From assembly GCA_043813895.1 (NCBI GenBank), contig JBDRKQ010000128.1:1-40065 (forward strand): 40,065 bases of DNA, given 5' to 3'. The notes below the pieces were generated by a model. It did not search any database and was not told where the DNA came from. It worked only from the letters and a program-made list of their open reading frames with translations. The stretch comes from CAZTAR01 sp043813895 (lineage in GTDB: Bacteria > Planctomycetota > Phycisphaerae > UBA1845 > UTPLA1). Within the stretch, counting starts at the first letter, position 1. Each line of letters starts with the position of its first letter. Made by a program: the position numbers and the translations under genes. Below, one piece after another: positions 24,893 to 33,536 of this stretch.

Positions 24893-24945
24893 CTTGCCCG
24901 GGCAGGCCGACGCGCTGAACAGACAGACTGGCAGGGCAGAACCGC

Positions 24946-25158
24946 ATGAGCATCAGCGAAGACCAAGCCAAACTCGTAGCAGCGATGAAGCAGCTGACCC
25001 TGCGCTGGCACCGCGCGCTGACAGCCTGGGACGACGAGAACCGAAGGCAGTTTGAGCAGAACCACCTCCGACATTTGCAGTCCGGTGTTCGCGCTGCCAT
25101 CGATGCCATGACACAAATGGCGAACATCCTGAGGCAGGTTCGCTGCGATTGCGAGTAA
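24946..25158 (+). CDS. Second WXG100-like small helical protein
   Basis: A 70-residue helical protein. Around Trp28 it reads WDDENRRQF, sharing the pattern W-x-D-x-x-x-R-x-F with the first small protein of the cluster (WKDQEQRKF). Sequences around this motif otherwise differ, so the two may form a heterodimer as EsxA/EsxB do. The start at 24946 has only a weak GGCAGGG. It ends in RQVRCDCE with two Cys. It lies 70 bases before the FtsK-like ATPase gene. The gene is short, and its reality is supported by motif and context. Confidence 0.65.
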   Translation: MSISEDQAKLVAAMKQLTLRWHRALTAWDDENRRQFEQNHLRHLQSGVRAAIDAMTQMANILRQVRCDCE

Positions 25159-25228
25159 CATAGCCGACCGGCCGGCGCTGTGAGATCGCCAAACCCGGCC
25201 CGGCCCAAGCCGGCCCCGAGAACCGCCA

Positions 25229-28200
25229 ATGCAAGATCATGCCAACGACCAGGCAAACCGGGAACCCTCGCCCGATGGCGTGAACCACCATGTCCTCCAG
25301 CGTGCGGCCATGCGCGATCTCCTCGAGTTGTCGGATGAGCCGGCCCGTACTGCCGAATCCGAGATCCGAGAACAATACGAGCTCTCCAAAGCTGCGATCG
25401 AGGAGAACGCCCGAACAACGACAGCCAGGATTGAGCGACGTCTCGATGCGACCAGGACTGCCGGCAGGCAGCACTACGAGGGGCAGGCCGCAAACGCACG
25501 TGCCCGGTTCAAGGCCGATGCACGCTCCCTGGAGGCCAAGCGCGACGCGGAGCAGCAGCGCATCATCAGCCAGGCTGAAGCCAGCATGACCGAGGCTCGG
25601 AAGCGGTTTGACCAGGATGTCTGGCTGGCTGAGAGCGTTGCGGAGGCGACGAAGTCCCAACTCACAAGAGAGAAGGCCGAGCTGAAGGAGGCATCCGCCG
25701 CGCGAAACAAGGCGTTGGACACGGTGCATGCCGCGGGCGATCATCTGCTGCTGCGATACCGTTACGAGCCGCCGATCGAGCCGCAACCCGACCCCGACGC
25801 CAATCCCACGTTCGACGATCCGGATGAGGCCTACGAGCAGACGGTCGCCGAGGCTGAGCAGCACCTGGAAGCGCTGGGAGCCCTCCGCATCCCCGGGCTC
25901 TTCACGGGCTTCAAGCCGCACGCCGCCGTGATTGTTCTCTGCGTCGTTTCCGTCACGGTGGTGGGATCGCTGACCGCCGCGGAATTCACGAACTGGCCGT
26001 CCTTCGCGCTGACAGGCCCGATCACGCTTCTGGCGGCATCACTGATCTCGTTCGTGGTGGGCTTCCTCTTATGGCGTACGGCCCGCGCCCAGATTGCTGC
26101 GGAATACATCCCGATGTGTGGGGCCATCAGGACAGCCCGGTTGGCGATTGACGCTCACGCTGCCAGGGTCCGGCAGGATATCAGACGTCGTGCGGCAGAG
26201 GCCCTGCAGAAGAGAGGCGACGAGATCAAGCATGCCGAGGGACGCGTGAAGGCGCTCGCCGCCGGCATCACGCAACGTCGCAAGGCCTGGCTGCAACCCG
26301 TCGAGGAGGAATACGAGCGTGCCTTGCTCGACGCGCGGAAGAAGCAGGATCAGGCCCTCGAACACGCGGAGCAGTGGAACACGACTCTCCTTCCCGCCAT
26401 CGAGGAACGGTACGGGCGGTACCTTCAGCTCGCACGCGAGCGTCGCGACCGCCTTCTGAGCGAGCGTCGCGACCATCGAGACGCCCGACAGTCGGCACTC
26501 GAACAGCGCTGGAAGAGCGGACTTGCGAACCTTCGCACACTCGTTGAGGCCACGGCGCGGCTTCGAGATCCCCTACTTGACTGGAAGCACCCGGGTTGGA
26601 ACGACTGGACGCCGCCGACTCGATTCGCATCTCTCGTCAGGTTTGGAGAGATGGAGCTGGACCTGCGGCGAATCGCGCCCCGGGTCCGCGAATGCGGTAA
26701 GTACAAGCTCCCGCGCCCGGCAGTGATCTCAGCGCCCGCAGTCCTGGCGCTGCCGGATTCATGCTCACTGTTCGTTGAGAGCGGGCGCGACGGCCGCGAG
26801 AAAGCGATCGACGTCCTGCGAACCGTCATGGCTAGGCTGCTCACGGCGCTACCGCCTGGCCGCGTGCGATTCACGATCTTCGATCCAGTGGGGCTCGGCC
26901 AGAACTTTGCAGGCTTTATGCACCTGGCCGACTATGAGGAGACGCTGGTCGGCGGCCGCATCTGGACGGACAGCACTCACATCGAACAGCAGCTCACCGA
27001 TCTCACGAACCACATGGAGAACGTCATCCAGAAGTACCTGCGGAACGAGTTTGAGACGATCGACGCGTACAACCAACAGGCCGGCGAACTTGCCGAGCCC
27101 TATCGATTCCTCGTGGTTGCGAACTTCCCCGTGAACTTCACCGAGGATGCGGCTCGCAGGCTCAGCAGCATCGCCAGCAGCGGTGCCCGGTGCGGCGTCT
27201 TCACGCTTATCGCGCACGACATCCGACAGCCGTCACCTCCTGGCTTTGAAATCGAGGACCTCGCCAAGCCGAGCGTGCACCTCGTGCATCGGGAGGACCA
27301 CTTCGTCCGTGAGGATGAGGTGTTCCGGCACTTCCCGCTGACGATCGACGAGCCGCCGGAGGAGCAGGCGCTCACACGGGTCCTTCACCGCATCGGCAAA
27401 CGAGCCAAAGACGCCATTCGCGTCGAGGTTCCCTTCGAGATCATCGCTCCGCACGACGGCCAGCGCTGGTCGTACGATTGCACCGAGGACCTCAGCGTCC
27501 CGATCGGGCGCGCCGGCGCGGCAAGGCTCCAATACCTCAGGCTAGGTCGCGGCGTCGCGCAGCACGCCCTCATCGCCGGCAAGACCGGCTCGGGCAAGTC
27601 CACGCTGTTGCACGTGATCATCACGAACCTGGCCCTCTGGTACAGGCCCGACGACGTCGAATTCTACTTAATTGACTTCAAGAAGGGCGTCGAGTTCAAG
27701 ACCTACGCCGTGCACGACCTGCCCCACGCCAGGGGCATCGCGATCGAGAGCGACCGTGAATTCGGGCTCAGCGTTCTGCGCCGCATCGAAGCGGAGATGG
27801 AGCGACGAGGCGATGTCTTTCGAGGCCTCGGCGTCCAGGACCTCGGCGGATATCGGAGCGTCGCCGGCAACACGCCCATGCCCAGGACTCTTCTCATCAT
27901 CGATGAATTTCAGGTGTTCTTCTCTGAGGACGACAAGATCGCCCACGACGCCGCCATGTTGCTCGACAGGCTCGTCCGGCAGGGCCGTGCCTTCGGCATC
28001 CACGTGCTACTCGGCTCCCAGACACTCGGCGGCACTTCCGGTCTCTCGCGGAGCACCATCGGCCAGATGGCCGTCCGCGTAGCCCTGCAGTGCTCGGAGT
28101 CCGATTCCCAACTCATCCTCGCCGACGACAACACCGCCGCGCGGCTCCTCTCCAGGCCAGGCGAGGCCATCTACAACGACGCCGGCGGACTCGTCGAAGG

Positions 28201-29173
28201 CAACAGCCCGTTCCAAACCGCGTGGCTGCCCGAAAGCGAACGTGAGAAGCTCCTCGGCACCGTCTGCGAACTCACCCGCGACTCGTTCCAACGCCCCGAG
28301 CCGTTGATCGTCTTCGAGGGCAACGCGCCGGCGGACATCCGCCGGAACCGTCTGCTCGACGACTTGCTGGACACGGCCCCTCCCCCACAGCCCGCAGCGG
28401 CGCCCCGCGCGTGGCTGGGCGAGGCCATCGCTATCAAGGACCCGACCGGCGTCACATTTCGACGGCAGAGCGGCGCCAACCTTTTGATCGTCGGGCAACG
28501 CGACGACGCGGCGATGGCGATGGCGATCTCGACACTCGTCGCGCTGGCGGCACACCATCGTCGCGGCAACGCCCGCTTCTTCGTTCTGGACGGCTGCCCG
28601 CCGGATTCACCTTTGGCCGGCAACCTGGAGCGGGTCCTGGCCTGCCTGCCGCACGAGACTTGCCTCGTCGAGTGGCGACATGTCGTACAGACCATTGCCG
28701 AGCTGGCGGCTGAAGTCCGGCAGAGACTCGAGGGGGATAGCACGGACGCCCCGGCGCTCTACCTCGCCGTGTTCGGGCTTCAGCGTTACCGCTTCCTTCG
28801 CAGCCGTGACGACGATTTTTCCTTCTCCCCTGACGACGATGCGGCACAACCCGACCCAGGCAAACAGCTCGCAGAACTCCTGCGCGACGGCCCCGCCGTG
28901 GGCGTCCACGTTATCACGTGGGCCGACGCGGCCACGTCGCTCGAGAGGACGTTCAACAGGCAGGCACTCCGCGAGTTTGACAATCGCGTTCTGTTCCAGA
29001 TGAGCAACGCGGACTCGAGCAACCTCATCGATTCGCCCGTCGCCAACCAACTCGGCTTCTACCGGGCCATTTTCCACAGTGAGGAGCTTGGCGTACTCGA
29101 AAAGTTCCGCCCCTACGCGCTGCCCGAAAAGGAATGGCTCGGCCGGGTCAAGGAGCGACTAGGTAGGCATTAG
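25229..29173 (+). CDS. Membrane-anchored FtsK/SpoIIIE-type ATPase, EssC-like
   Basis: A 1314-residue motor protein. Residues 1-225 form a long coiled coil. Two membrane helices follow (about 231-253 and 260-282), then a second coiled coil to about 430. A large domain precedes the FtsK ATPase with Walker A GKTGSGKS near 784, LIDFKKGVEF, and Walker B LLIIDEFQVFF near 888. A second ATPase-like domain from about 1065 has a ruined P-loop (VGQRDDAAMAM), as often seen in the later ATPases of EssC/EccC. FtsK for chromosome segregation has four N-terminal helices and a gamma DNA-reading domain, both absent. With WXG-like genes directly upstream it is best read as a secretion motor. No clear ribosome-binding site is seen; an internal start cannot be excluded. 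Confidence 0.8.
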   Translation: MQDHANDQANREPSPDGVNHHVLQRAAMRDLLELSDEPARTAESEIREQYELSKAAIEENARTTTARIERRLDATRTAGRQHYEGQAANARARFKADARSLEAKRDAEQQRIISQAEASMTEARKRFDQDVWLAESVAEATKSQLTREKAELKEASAARNKALDTVHAAGDHLLLRYRYEPPIEPQPDPDANPTFDDPDEAYEQTVAEAEQHLEALGALRIPGLFTGFKPHAAVIVLCVVSVTVVGSLTAAEFTNWPSFALTGPITLLAASLISFVVGFLLWRTARAQIAAEYIPMCGAIRTARLAIDAHAARVRQDIRRRAAEALQKRGDEIKHAEGRVKALAAGITQRRKAWLQPVEEEYERALLDARKKQDQALEHAEQWNTTLLPAIEERYGRYLQLARERRDRLLSERRDHRDARQSALEQRWKSGLANLRTLVEATARLRDPLLDWKHPGWNDWTPPTRFASLVRFGEMELDLRRIAPRVRECGKYKLPRPAVISAPAVLALPDSCSLFVESGRDGREKAIDVLRTVMARLLTALPPGRVRFTIFDPVGLGQNFAGFMHLADYEETLVGGRIWTDSTHIEQQLTDLTNHMENVIQKYLRNEFETIDAYNQQAGELAEPYRFLVVANFPVNFTEDAARRLSSIASSGARCGVFTLIAHDIRQPSPPGFEIEDLAKPSVHLVHREDHFVREDEVFRHFPLTIDEPPEEQALTRVLHRIGKRAKDAIRVEVPFEIIAPHDGQRWSYDCTEDLSVPIGRAGAARLQYLRLGRGVAQHALIAGKTGSGKSTLLHVIITNLALWYRPDDVEFYLIDFKKGVEFKTYAVHDLPHARGIAIESDREFGLSVLRRIEAEMERRGDVFRGLGVQDLGGYRSVAGNTPMPRTLLIIDEFQVFFSEDDKIAHDAAMLLDRLVRQGRAFGIHVLLGSQTLGGTSGLSRSTIGQMAVRVALQCSESDSQLILADDNTAARLLSRPGEAIYNDAGGLVEGNSPFQTAWLPESEREKLLGTVCELTRDSFQRPEPLIVFEGNAPADIRRNRLLDDLLDTAPPPQPAAAPRAWLGEAIAIKDPTGVTFRRQSGANLLIVGQRDDAAMAMAISTLVALAAHHRRGNARFFVLDGCPPDSPLAGNLERVLACLPHETCLVEWRHVVQTIAELAAEVRQRLEGDSTDAPALYLAVFGLQRYRFLRSRDDDFSFSPDDDAAQPDPGKQLAELLRDGPAVGVHVITWADAATSLERTFNRQALREFDNRVLFQMSNADSSNLIDSPVANQLGFYRAIFHSEELGVLEKFRPYALPEKEWLGRVKERLGRH

Positions 29174-29196
29174 AGGAGTTAACGAATGAGTGTGGC

Positions 29197-29213
29197 ACCG
29201 GCGTCCCGCCGGT
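29197..29213 (+). terminator. Hairpin after the FtsK-like gene, possible terminator
   Basis: ACCGGCG, loop TCC, CGCCGGT form a perfect 7-bp stem 24 bases after the stop. No T-run follows. A near-copy lies at 21319, so it may be a dispersed repeat used as a terminator rather than a dedicated one. Confidence 0.35.
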
Positions 29214-29455
29214 GAGGCGACGGAGCGAGGTCTTCCTAATACGACCGGCTTCGGCGCCGGTGCTCCCCGGGGTGCCCGGACCACAGGCAGCCGAGAAACG
29301 CCGTCGCCCCACAATACACTACGCCGCGCCGCCCCCCTTGTGTTTCGGACGCCGATCCCGCATAATGCCCGTTGCACGGACGAGCAGAACGCACAGCGAA
29401 CTGGGGTACGTCGGCCGGCGGGTCTCCGACACAACCGAGGTAAGGACGAAGTCCA

Positions 29456-30685
29456 TTGGCAAACGTCCTCGTCGTAGATGATGAAGCCGCCTATCGCGAA
29501 GAACTTGGCGCATGCCTCGCCGCCGATGGACACACAGTGCAAACCGCCGGATGCGGCCACGAGGCCATCGATGTCGGCAGCCGAATGCGCCCCGACATCC
29601 TTGTCGTCGATTGGATGCTCAAGGACCGGATCCACGGGCTCCACGTCTCCGCCGCGCTCAGCCTGATCGACCCGGACATCCGGACGATTCTCATCACGGG
29701 CTACGCGTCCCAGGACATCCGCGCCGAAGCGCAGAAGATGCAGATCGTCGATCTGCTCGAAAAGCCTTTCGACGCCGACCGTCTCCTCACGAGTGTCCGT
29801 CAGGCCGCCGGCGCCGCGAAGCCTGAGACCCCCCGCCTGGCGATTGCCGTCCTCGAAGTGCAGCCTGACGGCGCCGTCACTTTCGCGAACCCGAAGGCCC
29901 GGAAACACCTTGCGGCAACATCGGCGGGACCCGACATCGAGAACATCTCACAACTCTTGAGCCCCGAGGATGCCGATGTTGTTCGCTCCACGGCGCAGCA
30001 TTGGACGCAGGTTTCCCCGAAGGCGGCGGAAACGATCACGTGGCACTGCCGATCGAGGCAACACCATGGCGATGGCTGTCTGGTCGTCATTCTGACATCA
30101 ACGGAACGACTTCAGAAGAACCACCCCACGATCAGGGTTCTGCTCGACACCGGCGCGGCTACCAAGAAGGCATGGCCCTTCAAGGGATGGGCCCTCGTGG
30201 TTGATGACGAGGAGATCCACAGGCACCTCGTCACCTCAGAGCTCGAACAGGCCGGCTGCGTCTGCCACTCGGCGGCAACACATGAGTCGGCCCTCGGTCT
30301 CTTCAAGCGCGACCCGAACATCGATGTGGTCATCCTCGATTTCAGCATGCCGGATGGCGAACCGGCGCACCTCGTCAGGCAACTCCGAGCCATACGGGGG
30401 GACGTCAAGATCGTCGGAACCAGCAGCGTTCCGCGGGCCGCGCAATTCGCCGCCATCGGTGTGGACCGCTTCCTGGAAAAGCTGTGGCAGATCAACGATC
30501 TCATCAACGTGCTCAGGGGGCGACTGGGAAACTGCACTGAGTGCGGACTCCCCATTCCGCTGCGGCGTCCCGAGCCCTCGGAGACGCCGGCTAATTGGAT
30601 GTGCGCCTTCTGTGGCGCCCGTTACGCCTCAGTCCTCGACCGCGATTTCTCCCCCGATATCATCGCGAACGTGCGAGAGGCATGA
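29456..30685 (+). CDS. Response regulator with two receiver domains, a PAS-like middle and a zinc-binding end
   Basis: A 409-residue signalling protein. Receiver 1 has the VVDDE acidic pair, phospho-acceptor D52 (LVVDWML), the Thr in ILITGY and LEKPF. A PAS-like region follows (AVLEVQPDGAVTFANPKARKH). Receiver 2 has D250-D251, acceptor D295 (ILDFSMPDG), TSS and the Lys in FLEKLW. The end has C360-x2-C363 and C383-x2-C386, likely a zinc ribbon. No DNA-binding or enzymatic output is visible. It starts with TTG at 29456, with AAGGA upstream, 282 bases after the ATPase gene on the same strand. A link to that cluster is possible but unproven. Confidence 0.85.
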   Translation: MANVLVVDDEAAYREELGACLAADGHTVQTAGCGHEAIDVGSRMRPDILVVDWMLKDRIHGLHVSAALSLIDPDIRTILITGYASQDIRAEAQKMQIVDLLEKPFDADRLLTSVRQAAGAAKPETPRLAIAVLEVQPDGAVTFANPKARKHLAATSAGPDIENISQLLSPEDADVVRSTAQHWTQVSPKAAETITWHCRSRQHHGDGCLVVILTSTERLQKNHPTIRVLLDTGAATKKAWPFKGWALVVDDEEIHRHLVTSELEQAGCVCHSAATHESALGLFKRDPNIDVVILDFSMPDGEPAHLVRQLRAIRGDVKIVGTSSVPRAAQFAAIGVDRFLEKLWQINDLINVLRGRLGNCTECGLPIPLRRPEPSETPANWMCAFCGARYASVLDRDFSPDIIANVREA

Positions 30686-30744
30686 CCGAACCGCTTCCTG
30701 TGCGCCGGATGTGTTGAGTCTGCCACGGGCAATCCCCCCGCGCA

Positions 30745-30774
30745 TTGCGGCGGCAACCACCGAATTGTTACAAT
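30745..30774 (+). promoter_or_regulatory. Candidate leaderless promoter of the carbonic anhydrase gene
   Basis: TTGCGG (30745-30750), an 18-base spacer and TACAAT (30769-30774); the ATG follows 7 bases later. The GTTACAAT core is identical to the one before mutS2. No Shine-Dalgarno sequence is present. Confidence 0.5.
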
Positions 30775-30781
30775 CCACGCC

Positions 30782-31321
30782 ATGTTCCCGGAGCCGTCGA
30801 ACGTTGTTGTGGGCAAGGACGTCTTCATCGCGCCGACCGCCTATGTCGGCGGCAACATCACCCTCGGCGATCAGTGTACCGTCATGCACAACGTCTCGAT
30901 TCGTGGCGATGTGTCCGCGATCCGTATCGGCAACCGGGTCAACGTGCAGGACGGCGCCGTCGTGCATACCGATACAGATGTGCCGCTGCACGTTCACGAT
31001 GACGTGACGATCGGTCACCGAGCTGTCGTGCACTGCAAACGCGTTGGCGCCGGCACCCTCATCGGCATCGGTGCGATCATCCTGGACGGATGCGAAATCG
31101 GCAACAGATGCATCATCGCTGCCGGAGCCGTCCTGCCGCCCGGGACTATTGTCCCAGACGCAAAGCTCGTTGTGGGGGTGCCCGGCATTATCACGCGCGA
31201 CGTCAGTGAGGACGAGTTGGGCTACATGCGGAAAGCCGTGCGGACGTACATCGAACTCGGCCGGTTGCACTCTGCCGGCCGCTATCCGGGTTTTCGGGAT
31301 GCGAGCTCAGCGCCGTCTTGA
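30782..31321 (+). CDS. Gamma-class carbonic anhydrase-like hexapeptide protein
   Basis: A 179-residue left-handed beta-helix protein with repeating hexapeptides (VGGNITLGDQCTVMHNVSIRG region) and the metal-binding pattern of gamma carbonic anhydrases: His62 (AVVHT), His79 (IGHR) and His84 (VVHCK). Such enzymes hydrate CO2 with Zn or Fe. The family also includes YrdA/PaaY-like proteins of other function, so activity is not certain. A short helical C-terminus packs against the helix. The gene has no ribosome-binding site and is probably leaderless. It is convergent with sppA, with a strong hairpin directly after its stop. Confidence 0.88.
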   Translation: MFPEPSNVVVGKDVFIAPTAYVGGNITLGDQCTVMHNVSIRGDVSAIRIGNRVNVQDGAVVHTDTDVPLHVHDDVTIGHRAVVHCKRVGAGTLIGIGAIILDGCEIGNRCIIAAGAVLPPGTIVPDAKLVVGVPGIITRDVSEDELGYMRKAVRTYIELGRLHSAGRYPGFRDASSAPS

Positions 31322-31345
31322 GGGCCGAGAAGGGATTCTCGGCCC
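31322..31345. terminator. Hairpin between convergent genes, likely bidirectional terminator
   Basis: GGGCCGAGAA, loop GGGA, TTCTCGGCCC: a perfect 10-bp stem with a tetraloop, beginning one base after the carbonic anhydrase stop and about 75 bases beyond the sppA stop. No T-run follows on either strand, so it is not a classical intrinsic terminator. It may stall polymerase with help from other factors. Confidence 0.5.
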
Positions 31346-31420
31346 GGCGACTGTCGTCGCGTTGTGTTAGAACCCGGCACTCCTCCGTCTCCTTACGCGC
31401 GTTTGGCCAGCTTGGCGCGA

Positions 31421-33355
31421 TTACGGGACAAGCGGCAACAGGGTCGGCGAATGCGGTCGCGTTAGCAGATCGAACAGGTCCGGCGAACCTTGCAGGAGCC
31501 CGTCGGCGCTAAATGCCGCATGGGGATTCGGCATCGCCATCCAGCACAGCGGTTTAGGCGATCGCGCAAAGAAGCGTACCTGATTGTCAAACGATATTTC
31601 CGGCGCGGGCGCGTTTGCCTGTTCGAGCACCTGCACGAGCGCGGACATTCCGAAGAAGCTCTCGGCGAGTTCTCCGAGCGATGCGGGCCGTGGATAGTGG
31701 ACGAGCTTGATCTCCGCGCTGGCGGGGATGTCGGCCATTTCGCGAACCGCATCTACTGCATCCTTGAGCGTGCCGAGCCGATCGACGAGACCGATCTCGA
31801 GTGCCTGGCGACCGGTGTAGATCCGGCCCTGGGCGAGCTTGCGGAGCTCATCCTTGGGGATCTTGCGGCCTGCCGCAACGCGGTCCAGGAACTGCTCATA
31901 GACCGAGAGAATGTACTTCTGGAGAAGTGCGCGATCCTCGGGCTTCAGATCGCGGTGTCCGGACCCAAAGAGCGAGCGCTCTCCCCGCTTCATCTCTTCG
32001 AGGTTGACGTCCATCCGGTTGATCGCGGAAGCCTGGTTGGCCAAGATAGATATGACACCGATGGAGCCCGTCAGGGTCGTAGGCTGGGCGAAAATGAGCC
32101 TACCCGGACAGGCGATGTAGTAGCCGCCGGACGCCGCCATGCTTCCCATGCTGATGACAAGCGGCTTCTCCTCGTCAAGCTCCCGCAACTTCTTCCAAAT
32201 GACGTCGGAGGCATACGCGGAGCCACCGGGGCTGTCGATGTGTAGCACGACCGCGCGGATAGTCTTGTTCTTGCGGATCTCCTCGATGGACTTGACGAAC
32301 TCGTCGCGCATGATGAGCGATGAGGCGAAGCCGGCGCCGAGATTCATATCGACGATCGGGCCTCGGCCGTGGAGCACGGCGATCTTGGGGCCGACGGCCT
32401 TGTAGCCTTCCTGGGCCTCTTTCATTTCCTTCGTGACTTGCGAGAGGAGGTCCTGAAGGGACGTAATCCTGGCCCACTTGGAATCGTCGCCGAGGGTCTT
32501 CTTGAACTTCTCGCGTCGGATGATGCGATCGCGGTAATCGTCATAGTAGGCGATGACGTCGACGAGGCCGCGGTTCTTGGCGTCCTCCGGCTCGAAGAGG
32601 GCGATGTCGATCGCCTTCTTGACTCGGTCGACCGGCAGGTTCCGCCCCTTGGCGATCATCTCGACGTAGTCGTCGTACCAACTGTCGAGCATTGCGCCGA
32701 ATTCATCGAGGAAGTGTTTGTCCGGTTCTCGACGGTTGAGGAAGCCGCCGTACTTGAACTTGCCGGCGGTAATGACTTCGTACTCGATCCCCCGCATCTG
32801 GTACATGCCGCGCATGAACGGGAAGATGCGACCGATGCCGGGGATGATCAACATGCCGCTGGGCGCGACGGCGATTTCATCGGCTTCGCAGGCGAGGAGA
32901 TATCCCATCGGCTCACCGGCGTTGAGGAACGCGGCGACCTTCTTGCCGGACTTCTTGAACTCGGCAAGGCCCGCGCGAAGTTCCTCGATGTGCGAGATGT
33001 CGAGTGTGAGGCCGTCCAGGTTCAGAAGGATCGCCCCCACTTCGTCGTCTTTCGCAAGCTTCTCCAGGCGTTCGAGCAGGGCTTGAGAGGTCTTGACCCG
33101 CCCCGGCAGGGGGATGTTGATCGCCTGGGCCGGCACGAGATAAGGGTCCAGCTTGATCTCGACGAGCCGCTTGATGGGGCTGGGCTTGTCCTTCTTCTTC
33201 TTGTCGTCCTCCTTGGCTTTCGCCTTTTCATCCTTGCCCTTCTTAGCTTCCTTTTTAGCGTCGTCCTTCTCATCGTCGCCGCGAACCGGCGCCGGCGCGA
33301 GGAAAGACGACGTCAGAAACAACGCTGCAATCAGGGATAGGAATGTCCGCCGCAT
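31421..33355 (-). CDS. sppA: SppA-type signal peptide peptidase, 67K form (peptidase S49)
   Basis: A 644-residue membrane-attached serine protease that degrades cleaved signal peptides and membrane protein fragments. An N-terminal signal sequence (RRTFLSLIAALFLTSSFLAP) is followed by a Lys/Asp/Glu-rich linker of about 35 residues and two S49 domains. The Ser/Lys dyad falls at Lys201 (GKFKYGG, domain 1) and Ser409 (MAASGGYY, domain 2), close to Lys209 and Ser409 of E. coli SppA. The start at 33355 is fixed by AAGGAG 9 bases upstream. The C-terminus after domain 2 has no known counterpart. It lies downstream of a large exported protein gene on the same strand, separated by a nested inverted repeat. 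Confidence 0.92.
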   Translation of the reverse strand: MRRTFLSLIAALFLTSSFLAPAPVRGDDEKDDAKKEAKKGKDEKAKAKEDDKKKKDKPSPIKRLVEIKLDPYLVPAQAINIPLPGRVKTSQALLERLEKLAKDDEVGAILLNLDGLTLDISHIEELRAGLAEFKKSGKKVAAFLNAGEPMGYLLACEADEIAVAPSGMLIIPGIGRIFPFMRGMYQMRGIEYEVITAGKFKYGGFLNRREPDKHFLDEFGAMLDSWYDDYVEMIAKGRNLPVDRVKKAIDIALFEPEDAKNRGLVDVIAYYDDYRDRIIRREKFKKTLGDDSKWARITSLQDLLSQVTKEMKEAQEGYKAVGPKIAVLHGRGPIVDMNLGAGFASSLIMRDEFVKSIEEIRKNKTIRAVVLHIDSPGGSAYASDVIWKKLRELDEEKPLVISMGSMAASGGYYIACPGRLIFAQPTTLTGSIGVISILANQASAINRMDVNLEEMKRGERSLFGSGHRDLKPEDRALLQKYILSVYEQFLDRVAAGRKIPKDELRKLAQGRIYTGRQALEIGLVDRLGTLKDAVDAVREMADIPASAEIKLVHYPRPASLGELAESFFGMSALVQVLEQANAPAPEISFDNQVRFFARSPKPLCWMAMPNPHAAFSADGLLQGSPDLFDLLTRPHSPTLLPLVP

Positions 33356-33419
33356 GATGAAGCTCCTTTGCATTACGGTCTGTTCGCTGTGCCGAGACGC
33401 GCCTCCCGCCGGGGACGAC

Positions 33420-33505
33420 GAGCCGCGGACTTCAGTCCGCGCGGTTGTTCGCAGCGCGAAAACGCCGTCGCTTTGAACGGCCGCGCGGGCTGAAGCCCGC
33501 GGCTC
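33420..33505. repeat. Nested inverted repeat between the exported-protein gene and sppA
   Basis: Two 25-base arms (33420-33444 and 33481-33505) are inverted copies of each other with only two differences. Each arm is itself palindromic, with cores GCGGACTTCAGTCCGC and GCGGGCTGAAGCCCGC. The differing bases are paired changes inside each core, so each small hairpin stays intact. This is a REP/BIME-like doublet in the 181-base gap before sppA. Confidence 0.85.
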
Positions 33506-33536
33506 TTCTACGCGAGAGCGATCCAACGCTGCCATA

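Noticed and set aside
25229..29173. Classical FtsK for chromosome segregation
   Set aside because: It lacks the four-helix membrane domain and the gamma DNA-reading domain, has a second inactive ATPase domain, and is encoded with WXG-like genes.
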